NCBI GenBank assembly: GCA_023376005.1
Contig: CM042145.1
Coordinates: forward strand, 63,646,511 to 63,710,510
Length of the DNA: 64,000 bases
Origin: Doryteuthis pealeii
Lineage: Eukaryota; Mollusca; Cephalopoda; Myopsida; Loliginidae
Reading direction: 5' to 3'
Shown here: positions 55,293-64,000 of the stretch, one piece after another
Layout of the letters: each line of letters opens with the position of its first letter
How positions within the stretch are numbered: position 1 is the stretch's first letter
The notes under the pieces: model-generated
Database searches by the model: none
Told to the model about the DNA's origin: nothing
What the model saw: the letters and a program-made list of their open reading frames with translations, nothing else
Position numbers and translations under genes: made by a program

Positions 55293-55310
55293 ATATATAT
55301 ATGTATATAT

Positions 55311-55548
55311 ATATATATTTGTTTGGAGGTTGATTTTGAAGGCTATCACAATGCAGATGTAAAAAAAAAATAATAAGGTATAATGGTGTTGTTTGTTAAC
55401 CTGTAATTTATTCTTGATATTTCGAGATAAAATCTCTTTTTCAGAAGGACACTGGAACTGAAGTAGTTGTCGTCTTGTTATGGCATTTTTAGTTAAATGA
55501 AATTGCTTTTCTTTTGAAAATGTTACAGAAATAAATTAAAAATGCCAT

Positions 55549-55550
<2 letters not shown>
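55311..55550. repeat. F7-type element, second copy
   Basis: ggaggttgattttgaaggct atcacaatgcagatg at the left and ttcttgatatttcgagataa in the middle, as in F7. The right part instead has atggcatttttagtt/aattaaaaatgccat arms. TA tracts on both sides. Confidence 0.65.
55411..55449 (-). ncRNA. Hammerhead-like motif in the F7-type element
   Basis: On minus: CTGAAAA (G8 changed to A), stem II GAGA-uuuua-UCUC, GAAA (55423-55420), AUAU, AUC, AAGAA. Same 3' part as at 24379 but with a different stem II sequence and loop. Confidence 0.4.

Positions 55551-55551
<1 letters not shown>

Positions 55552-55596
<45 letters not shown>
55552..55596. repeat. (TA)n microsatellite
   Basis: A perfect TA tract. 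Confidence 0.95.
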
Positions 55597-55599
<3 letters not shown>

Positions 55600-56059
55600 T
55601 GAAAGTCTCATAAGTAGATACGCTCCTATCAATTTTTACAAAATGTATATGCTACTAAATCAAATATACGAGGATTTTTTTCTAGTAGAAAGTTAAATAA
55701 AGAAAACGAAATTAAGTAGATATTATTTATTACCGAACTCTACATCATTGAATATATTACTTTTAAGGTCTTTAATTGTGAACTTTCTTTTCCTCAACTC
55801 ACATACTTCCCTTATCTCTGCTTTTAGTATATGATCAGAGACCTGTGGGTAGATTTTAGTTGGGAGTCCAAAATTTACCGCCAAGAAAGTGAGTCAGATG
55901 TCGAATCATTCGTTAAGCTCTTAAAACTCCCAAATCATTATATTGTTACAATTCATGAGAAGTCATGAATTGTGAACGTACCTTGGAGTTAGAAATATTT
56001 AAATTAAGGGCCGTTAAATTTAAAATTAGGAGTCCCCATGGAAAATTGCCGGTGACTGT
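55597..56059. other. Mostly unassigned; includes one F12-like arm
   Basis: An F12-like arm lies at about 55660-55735. A direct repeat attcatgagaa/agtcatgaattg lies near 55950. No gene. Confidence 0.4.
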
Positions 56060-56490
56060 TAATAAACTTTAACCCCTTCGAGGTGCGCGATTTGCGCCTA
56101 ATGACAGTATGACGGAGAAGGAGAAAGGAGCAAGACATTGTCTTGCCTGCCGGGATCGAACCCGCGTCCTCCCGCATGCAAAAACAAATGCGATTTAGGA
56201 ACTGGACGGACGCGAGGTTCGACTGATGTGCCCTGATGTTTGGGTAATATGCTCATAGAATAACCTAAGCGAGTGGAGCGTGGCGTGACAAGCAGAGAAG
56301 CTTTCGGCTTACGTGAGACGGCAGTCAGAAAATATTATTTTGACGACGGCGACGGATTTTCAGCTGCTGGTCGAAGACTGTGTTGACCAAAAGAGAAGAC
56401 AGTGAACTCGCTTCTTTTTGGTCCCCCCACAGCAGGAACTTGTTGAAGCAAATATCTATTTTCCCCCTTTATTTTCCCCCCTTCTATAGA
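56060..56490 (-). repeat. R3 interspersed repeat, copy 3
   Basis: On minus it matches copies 1 and 2 from the gaaaat and aaatagatatttg block to gcgggttcgatcccggcagg (B-box-like) and caagacaatgtcttgctcc. Confidence 0.65.
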
Positions 56491-56796
56491 CAGATACGTG
56501 ATTTAGTTAGTTAACCAGGTGCGACCCAGCTTTAGAAGGAGAGAGGCACGATTATCGGGTCCATCTCCCGTGGCGGAATAATCAATACGGGCTTGTAAAA
56601 GTTGATCACAGTCTTGTAGTTTGTTAACTAATTAAGACAATGACCAACAGCAGATAATTAACAAGAAGAAATCAACACTCAGCAGAAGTCTCTAGATAGA
56701 AGTAAGCCCAAATAACAATGGCGGCCGACGACTTAGATCAAGACCTAACAAGCAGTTAGAAGCAACGAGTCAGCAACAAGTAAGAAGAGTGGTAAG
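56491..56796. other. Unassigned sequence upstream of an LTR
   Basis: No recognised feature. Confidence 0.35.
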
Positions 56797-57128
56797 TGTT
56801 ACATAATTGTTAGTACCCTAACACTTATTTACAGTAGTGTAGAAACCAAAATGGATGTTATAAGTTGCAGCCGGCGGCCCTGAAGGATTGAGTGACACGG
56901 CTTAACTTCATCCTGATCCTTCCGGTGGATACCGTGAGAATCGGTGGAGAAGACCCTCTTCCTGTTTAGATTAGAGTGTTTTAGTTCAGTCTCGGCCAAA
57001 CCACGAAGGTGGCAAGTCGTGTTAAGCGCACGACCGACTCAATCTGCGCAGTTAGTCTGGTGGGGATTTCAGAATAAAATATGATCTAAAGCAAATCGAA
57101 GTCTTGTGTTATTATCTAAAAACTACCA
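56797..57128 (+). repeat. LTR of family L2, copy 2
   Basis: Starts TGTTACATAATTG and ends CTACCA. An AATAAA signal at about 57073 is followed by a GT-rich stretch (cttgtgttatt). The start, end and downstream leader agree with the copy at 44530-44969, although the middle differs. Confidence 0.65.
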
Positions 57129-57288
57129 ATGACACAGGGCTTCTGATAAAGAGAAATCCCCAATGGAAGACCAGACACAAAGTCCCCAAGACGAAGTCGA
57201 GACGCTAGAAGAAGAACGTAAGATACCAAAGATTAGCAGAAGAATAATAGAAGTAAAGAGAGTATACAACATATGTAAGCTCAACTAA

Positions 57289-57290
<2 letters not shown>
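57129..57290 (+). pseudogene. L2 leader and start of its first reading frame
   Basis: After the LTR comes atgacacagggcttctgata (possible primer-binding region). A frame from ATG 57162 reads MEDQTQSPQDEVETLEEERK and then IPKISRRIIEVKRVYN, and stops before a CT microsatellite. The charged start resembles a gag N-terminus, and the homologous start is present at about 44600 (-). The rest of the element is missing. Confidence 0.45.

Positions 57291-57347
<57 letters not shown>
57291..57347. repeat. (CT)n microsatellite
   Basis: A perfect CT tract of about 27 units. Confidence 0.95.
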
Positions 57348-57349
<2 letters not shown>

Positions 57350-58205
57350 ATACCCGGATATGACAGAAGGGTATATACGGCTATACAAGAATATTTTCTC
57401 GAAGACATTCGGCTAGAATCTAAGTTTTGTCACACAGTTCATTTTTGCTTGTTTACAACGACAGACACAACAATAAATAAACACTTATTAAGCGAAATAT
57501 GACTTTTTATTTATCATTTGGTTATGTAAAATGAGGACGAAAGAGCAACCTACTGATTCTGGATTTAATCTATGGGTGGTCCAGATAAAACACTGAGCGT
57601 GAAATATATAACAACGAGAAAAGAAACGAGAAGTGGACGGTTGGAAATAAATAATAAAAGTAATAAATTAAACGAAATGAAAGAAATGAGTGAATTATTG
57701 AATCAAGAGAATTAAAAGTGAAGGAGAGTTAAAAAGTTAAAAAGATAAAATAATATAAAACGTATTAAATAAAAAAAAGGTAAAACCTGGCCACACGTGA
57801 AGTTGGGACAGTAAAGACAATGGCGAGAAACAAGAAGAAGGAAACAGGAAGAATAAGAAGGACGTGAAGAAGAAATGAAGGGGGAAAGAAAAGAAAGAAA
57901 GGAATTAAGAGAAGGAGCACGCAGGAAATCTGTTGTGTAAAATTATAAAATGTATTTTATAAAGAGAGCTGAAAAAACAAAAACAAAAAACAACAAAAAA
58001 TAACCCCCAAAACAAAAACAAATAAAAAAAACCCCCAACAACCTTTGAGCAATTCATATTTTTTTGGCAATTTGATTATTTTTTTTACAAGAAAGTGTGG
58101 GAAACAACTTGAGAAAACGAATACACACAATCACGCATAGATAGATATAGATAGATAGATAGATAGATGAGAAAAGGATAAAGATATATAGAAATATAGA
58201 AATAT
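57348..58205. other. Unassigned, A-rich
   Basis: Strongly A/G-rich on plus from 57600 to 58060. (GATA)n at 58138-58167. No gene. Confidence 0.45.
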
Positions 58206-58905
<700 letters not shown>

Positions 58906-59207
58906 TACATGGATATATTTACGCATGTATTCACGCATACATACACACATTTATATGCACCCGTCAGATTAGATCAAACTATACACAATATTCACTACAC
59001 TAAACTTATAAACACACACACGCACACACACGCGCACATTAGGGTAAACAAGAGTCAGACACACATATGACGCAACAGACACAAGTACTAATGGATCTAT
59101 CTATCTATCTATCTGTCTGTCTGTCTGTCTGTCTTTCAAATTCTGTTCATATCTATCTATCTATCTTCAAAAATAGGCGAACGCAAGAAAAGAAGCACAT
59201 TCATATA
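58906..59207. other. Spacer with simple repeats
   Basis: AC-rich at 59010-59040; (TCTA/TCTG)n at 59094-59165. No gene. Confidence 0.5.
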
Positions 59208-59526
59208 TACGAGGTGTGTCTGAGATGTAATGAGACTGTTGTTACAAACAATTCATTTAAAATCGAAACAACAAACTAAATGTTTTCTCTTCCAAAGTAG
59301 TCCCTCTTGAATCTAATGCACATTCCCATCCTTTTTGTCACAATTCTCTGCTCTGCTGGAAGGATTCTTCTGGTATGTCTCTCAGCTCCGTCGTTACGGA
59401 CCTCTTGATGGCCTCAATGCATTCAAAAAGAGCCACCTTGATGATCCCCTTTAGGTTGGGAAAAAGAAAAAAGTAACGATTTTTCCTTCCACAACTATCG
59501 TCCCTTACCGCGCACTTCAACTTCAA
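59208..59526 (-). mobile_element. mariner remnant 2 with C-terminal transposase
   Basis: The right TIR is seen at 59208 (tacgaggtgtgtctgagatg). On minus a frame from 59526 to 59338 reads ...FPNLKGIIKVALFECIEAIK, RSVTTELRDIPEESFQQS and ends at a TGA where the family has Trp. It then continues in frame as KGWECALDSRG. IPEESFQ...W plus the final CALDSRG is the C-terminal tail of a mariner transposase. The catalytic domain and other TIR are missing, cut by foldback F13. It differs clearly from the copy at 44984, so a second mariner lineage is present. Confidence 0.75.
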
Positions 59527-59905
59527 TACAGAATATCATTAATATTATCTGCATTATTCGGACTATTGTCCCCATCTTCATTGTTATTTGTACAACGTTT
59601 CAACTACTACCCCAGCCATGGTTAGCGGAATGAGAACAGGATACCCCTGTGTACTAAGTAAAGGGTTAAGTTCGAAGTTCCATGATGGCTCCCGATTACG
59701 ACAAGAAAGTTCCCGAGTTAGAAAAGAAGGTTTCCGAGTCCGAGAAGGTTCCCAAGTCCGACAAGAAATACCTGAAGAAGGCCAGAGGGTATATCGGCCG
59801 AATCGTTGTACAAATAACAATGAAGATGGGGACAATAGTCCGAATAATGCAGATAATACTAATCATCAAGCCTCATCTCAAACATTCAGAGAAATAGAAT
59901 ATCAT
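59527..59905. repeat. Foldback element F13
   Basis: Left arm atatcattaatattatctgc to acaacgtttcaac and right arm gttgtacaaataacaatgaa to gcagataatac. The middle holds three diverged units of 'gttcccgagttagaaaagaa' type. The right arm has CTGAAGA (59772), GGCC...GGCC hairpin arms and GAAU in place of GAAA, a damaged hammerhead-like core. Confidence 0.75.
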
Positions 59906-60007
59906 TAGTATCCGCCTCAGAAATAGGGAAAAGCTGATTTTTTCTTCGGTAAAAATATCTTTTATATAAAAAAACTCGAAGTCTTAGGTGTACCACTTAG
60001 AAAGCAC

Positions 60008-60052
60008 CGCGGATCACATGTGGCCCTCTGGCCTCAGGTTGCACATCACTGA
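60008..60052 (-). mobile_element. Possible hAT terminal fragment
   Basis: On minus it starts CAGTGATGTGCAACCTGAGG and continues with ccagagggccacatgtgatc, the typical end of hAT-type DNA transposons. No matching second end or transposase was seen. Confidence 0.4.
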
Positions 60053-60149
60053 ATTAATCCTATCAAATGAACAACACAACAATTTATAGCAATTATTATG
60101 ATTCAGTTGACTATAAAATTTCCTGAGTTACCCCCTACTCAAGGTGCAC

Positions 60150-60447
60150 ATCATTAAAACTGTTAACAATATCAACATACTAATCATGATTCAACGAAAT
60201 AGCACAAATGGGAAGGCTAATTTGCATATTGATCTTAACATGCTTAGTATTATTGATTTCTAAGCTTAATAAATATGAGCAAAAAGATAAATCTTAACAG
60301 AAATCTATTAACATAAAGAAATAACTGATTTTAACTAAATAGTTAAATTAGGGAAATTTACCACTCCTAAAAGTTGTTCTATTTTCTGCTCTGTTCCATC
60401 TGAATTCTCATTAGACATGATACTTGCTAGGGTGCATAATTTGCTAG
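60150..60447 (+). mobile_element. Helitron family H1, truncated copy E
   Basis: Matches the second half of H1 (gggaaggctaatttgcatat, tattattgatttctaa, gttaaattaggg) and ends gcataatttgCTAG before T. Hairpin lost. Confidence 0.65.
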
Positions 60448-60609
60448 TCAAACTAAAAAAGAAACTTCAACGATATTTCAATCTTATTAACATATTTATA
60501 CAAGTGCATATTCATTTAGAGCGAAAATATTGACATATATAAATCCATATATATATATATATATTTACATATGCTAGAAAAATGAACACATACCTTTGTG
60601 TATATTTTT

Positions 60610-60800
60610 CAAACCACACAGCCACAAGCAGGATGTGACACAAGAAAAACTGGTTTAAAATTCAGAGTTTTCCTCCTCTTCCTAAACTGGGTAACTAAAA
60701 ATATTAAACAACCCATTCCGCCCTACTATTTACCCGTGGGTGGTGGAGATCAAACGGATATATGCATTTCCTAAGAACCTTAACACAAAATGAAGTGAAA
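60610..60800 (-). mobile_element. SINE family S2, diverged copy
   Basis: On minus it holds the middle (gtaaatagtagggcgg) and 3' end (tgtgtcacatcctgcttgtg). The head is degraded. Confidence 0.55.
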
Positions 60801-60854
60801 CGTTCAGGGGCCTCCATAACTAGAATTCGACTTCCAACTACAAAAACCGCTTCA

Positions 60855-60912
<58 letters not shown>
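60855..60912. repeat. (TA)n microsatellite
   Basis: TA tract with one interruption. Confidence 0.95.
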
Positions 60913-60916
<4 letters not shown>

Positions 60917-61090
60917 CCAAAAGTGCGGAGAAGAAATCTTCCTTACAACACAAGAGTTTTATTTCAAAAACCTGTCGCAGTTTGAGAGCTCAATGTGTAC
61001 TCTTAATGTTAGAGTCACAGAGCAAATATATAAGTAAAGAAATAACAAAATAAATGCTAAATCTCTAAGTCTTTTGTTATTTCTTTACTT
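60913..61090. repeat. F3-type foldback with tail, second copy
   Basis: Tail in inverted orientation (gagagctcaatgtgtactc, gttagagtcacagagcaaat), then aagtaaagaaataacaaaa joined to the complementary arm (tctaagtcttttgttatttc). The central part of the palindrome is deleted. Confidence 0.75.
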
Positions 61091-61130
61091 TTTAGCTTTA
61101 GAATATCCTGGCGGTTTTTCATATATATTT

Positions 61131-61199
<69 letters not shown>

Positions 61200-61262
61200 A
61201 TGTTTTTTTCTTTTGGCGAAAAATTATAGTATCAACCGATTATTTTTGGTTGGTACGACTAT
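61088..61262 (+). repeat. F2-associated tail repeat, partial
   Basis: ttttagctttagaatatcct ggcggttt joins the F3-type arm directly, followed by a TA tract (61135-61194), tttttcttttggcga and cggttggtacgact ... The junction shows exchange between the two foldback families. Confidence 0.7.
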
Positions 61263-61373
61263 ATTCTTAAATTAAAATCTAAATTAAGAGATATATTTTT
61301 AGAAGTAGGTATGTTTGCATATAGTAGATGTAAAATCTTTGATTGGAAGCAACAAAATCTTAAGCAACACCAC

Positions 61374-61800
61374 CCTGTCGGCTGAAGGCGTTAGAATGCA
61401 CCGACTACACCACTGCAGAGGGGTAAGACTCCCCCACTGGGGCCACCTGTTGGCCATGCGTGGCGACCCGTAATGCCTAAGGATAGAACCCAGGTGGTTG
61501 AACAGTGCATGACTTGCAATACTCCACTTTGGCCCTTTCTTGGGCTAGACGGGTGCTCGGAGAGGCCCCCTCCAATCAATCGACTGGTCACGTCAAGCCC
61601 TAGCACCTATATGATTTTCCCGACCCTATTGCCCTTATGGCAAGCCCCAGCTCTTTTTATCATATGGGTGCTAGAAAGCGGTGGCCGAGGGTCTACATGT
61701 CCTGGAAATGACGTTAAACTCTATCTGATGGCGAGGTTCCAATTTTGGAGATCTGGGGAATATGGAGCCCCTCTTCATCACCATCTTCATCACGACTAGT
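61374..61800 (+). repeat. T1 interspersed repeat, 3'-truncated
   Basis: ccctgtcggctgaaggcgtt to gaggttccaattttggagat; it lacks the final stem-loop. Confidence 0.75.
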
Positions 61801-61820
61801 TCTATGACTAAAAGGGCAAC

Positions 61821-62045
61821 GGCCGGTTTAGCACAGTCGGTAGAGCGTTCGATCAGGAACCACAAAGTTACGAGTTCGATACCGGCCCTTGCCAACTCAG
61901 CTTATGAGTAGCACAGGATAAAGTGAGGAGCTGATGGTTGGTGTGGCGCCCCGCATAAGATGCCACAAACACTCTCCTTGGTCTAGCGCTAGTGGAAAGG
62001 GTATAGACTCCCTCGCTGTCTGGTTGATACCAACTTTAGCCCCTC
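61821..62045 (+). mobile_element. SINE family S1 (tRNA-derived), copy d
   Basis: Head ggccggtttagcacagtcgg tagagcg, B box gagttcgataccgg, then gagtagcacagg (short deletion), gtgtggcgccccgca, ggtctagcgctagtg and ggttgatacca. Confidence 0.85.
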
Positions 62046-62389
62046 CCCCGATGATATAAAATTAATGACATATCAACATTTTGTGGGTTATATGATGCCA
62101 AATACATCTTTCTAAAAGTGTTACATACTCATACACATATACCCGTGTTGGGTACATACACAAGTGTTCTTTTACTGGAGAGAGGGGAGAGAGATAGACA
62201 CAGGTAGATAGAGGGATGCATAATTTACTTCTTTGGTCATTTGGTGATCTCTAGTTGTTTCTATTTTTCTCTCCATGTTGAATTCCATTTCTAGATTCTT
62301 GTTGGCTGTTTGTCTTTGTTGCATTCCTTCTTCTTGGTCAGTCTTATTGCCAAGACATTCACCAAGCAAGAACAACATATTATTTATTT
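62046..62389 (-). other. Possible internal start of an L2 element
   Basis: On minus, next to the LTR-like copy at 62390-62633, a frame (62378-62172) has a charged, gag-like composition (EEGMQQRQTANKNLEMEFNM). No domain is recognisable, so this is only suggestive. Confidence 0.25.
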
Positions 62390-62633
62390 AAACTTTTATT
62401 TACTTAACTAAAATTCTTCTTCTAACTAACACAACGCGCGTGTGCATAATGAGCCCATGCTTCTCATCGGACGTCCAAGCAGGTACTGATCGGTAACTCG
62501 GTCCCACGTGACTTCACGTACTTCGCGGGCTTTCTGTAATATTCCATAGAAAGTCCCGCCCGTGATATGAAAAGGGGCCATCCCTTCAGAAATACAGGCG
62601 GTTGACAATAATCTATGCATAGATTATGTAACA
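62390..62633 (-). repeat. LTR-like copy of family L2, copy 3
   Basis: On minus it starts TGTTACATAATCTATGCATA and shares with copy 1 the blocks gattattgtcaa, cccttt.catatc, ttctatggaat, acgtgaagtcacgtgggacc and an acgcgcg(t)tgtg motif. The 3' end near 62390 is uncertain. Confidence 0.6.
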
Positions 62634-62817
62634 AAAGAACAATAGCGGTACTATCTATCACAGAGCAGCGTAGGTTTTTTTTATAATTTAGCATAAATCA
62701 AACTGGAATAATAAAAAATCTTTTTAGAATGTACACATTCAGCATTATGTAGGGAGATGAGAATGGCCTTTTAATTTTATAATAAGCAACTCTTAACATA
62801 AAGATAATAGAATAAGA

Positions 62818-63040
62818 CTAGCAGGACCTGTGGATATACCACAGTATGATAATTTGATTATTATAACGTTTGACATGTTTACTTAAGAGCTATTGCCAAA
62901 TACTTCAATATGTATAAAATATAATAATCTTGATTTTTCTCTCTCTCTCACTGTTTATTCTTTCGTTCCCATTTTTCATCTTTTCATTATGTTCGATTGA
63001 AACAGATTAGCGTTATTGCTTCTGTGTGCTCATCCCTTTA

Positions 63041-63082
<42 letters not shown>

Positions 63083-63304
63083 ATTGTATTTTTTGTGTTT
63101 ATAATAAAAACGGAATGGTTCATTATTTAGCTGAGGTGACGACACTCATCAGTTATAAGAATTCAGTGGATAAACAAAACCAGACAATCAAGATTTACAT
63201 TTTTGCATTTCATCTTGGGCGATTTGAACGGTCTCATTATCAACCAGAGGGTGTTGCAAGTTAATAACTGTGAAAAGATTAAGGAACAAGGGTATTGATA
63301 TACA
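62818..63304 (-). mobile_element. Non-autonomous Helitron family H2, copy 4
   Basis: Minus-strand 3' end: perfect hairpin CTGTGGTATATCCACAG, gtcctg, CTAG before T. The 5' end is mutated (TG in place of TC). The interior has a (TTTC)n expansion at 63046-63080. Confidence 0.8.
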
Positions 63305-63566
63305 GTTAAGCAATATTTCAACCTAACAAATCACGATTTTGACATCAACGCTAAATTCACAATTATAAAGGATGGGAGGAGGCAGAAAAATATCTTACAA
63401 ATATCATATCTAGAAATCTATTAAGTTAGATGGATATTAAATCTAGAAAACATAACAGTAAAATCACTTGCAAAACAAAACATCCCATAATATTACAAAA
63501 AACACTGATACCAACATAAAAGACTAAAGCATTATTTAATTTTATAGACTTAATAAACACATTTTA
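63305..63566. other. Unassigned AT-rich spacer
   Basis: No recognised features. Confidence 0.4.
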
Positions 63567-63812
63567 TTAGCTCAGTCGGTAGAGCGTTCGGCTAGAAACC
63601 ACAAGGTTCCTAGTTCGATACCGGTCCTCGCCAACTCAGCGTATGAGTAGCACAGGGATCTGTGCGGTAAAGTAAGGAGCTGATGGTAGGTGTGGCGCTC
63701 CACCTCAAACGCTAAAATAATCTCCTTGGTCTAGCGCAAGTGAAAAGGGGATAGACTCCCTCGCTGATTGGCTGATACCGACTTTAGGCTGCCCCGACGA
63801 CTTTACTATTTT
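63567..63812 (+). mobile_element. SINE family S1 (tRNA-derived), copy e
   Basis: Head ttagctcagtcggtagagcg, B box tagttcgataccgg, and the full body to gctgccccgacgactttac. The first bases of the head are lost. Very close to copy b. Confidence 0.9.
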
Positions 63813-64000
63813 TATAGACTACTTAACACAACGTGTTAAAAAGCAGTTTACAATTTTCAAAATTGAAAATATCTCAAAACAATAACCAAACAATTTCCTC
63901 TAATACACACATATGATATAACCCACAGGCCAATATCAAATCCCTCTTCTAGTTAACCGACTGACTCTACAGAAGAAATTCCTACACACAAACCCACCCA
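63813..64000. other. Unassigned end of window
   Basis: AT-rich, no recognised features. Confidence 0.4.

Noticed and set aside
63567..63650. tRNA genes at the S1 and S2 heads
   Set aside because: Boxes are present but the cloverleaf is not complete, and identical SINE bodies follow each head.

Overview
The window looks like repeat-dense intergenic or intronic DNA from an animal, most likely a mollusc and probably an octopod cephalopod. That assignment is inference. It rests on two tRNA-derived SINE families of the kind described from octopus, LINE ORF2 tails ending in a C2H2 finger, TTAGGG-type repeats, very long (TA)n tracts, and one bilaterian-type bHLH exon. There are no operons, no CRISPR array and no free-standing functional RNA gene.

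Host gene content is minimal. The only convincing host coding sequence is one exon (about 10390-10665, +) with most of an achaete-scute (ASCL) type bHLH domain, bounded by a good 3' splice site and a good 5' splice site. The rest of that gene is not visible. A 28S rRNA 3'-end fragment lies at about 32633-33160.

Mobile elements fill the rest. (1) A 4.1 kb LTR retrotransposon on the minus strand (28184-32332) has gag, protease, RT, RNase H and integrase, short LTRs, and visible breaks in protease and RT. (2) A second LTR family (44662-44969 with leader, 56797-57128 with leader, about 62390-62633) and an LTR-like pair (27590-28035, 46215-46562) are present. (3) Three non-autonomous Helitron families can be recognised from TC starts, 3' hairpins and CTAG ends before T. 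(4) Two mariner remnants, an R2-type LINE endonuclease fragment, two LINE ORF2 tails and a Penelope-like GIY-YIG fragment are present. (5) There are two SINE families (5 and about 13 copies), a roughly 570 bp repeat T1 (about 9 pieces) and a repeat R3 (3 copies). (6) More than a dozen foldback (palindromic) elements are present, several with an arm starting on a (TA)n tract. (7) A 3.95 kb satellite of 86-88 bp monomers lies at 11706-15654.

The most interesting pattern is a set of hammerhead-ribozyme-like cores, CUGANGA then a hairpin then GAAA then a very short (often palindromic) stem III then NUH. They recur on both strands, usually close to a (TA)n tract. Two sit at the 3' end of tRNA-headed SINE-like units (49401-49545 and 55163-55292). 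Others sit inside foldback elements. Stem sequences differ between copies while pairing is kept, which argues against chance, but nothing here has been tested for cleavage.
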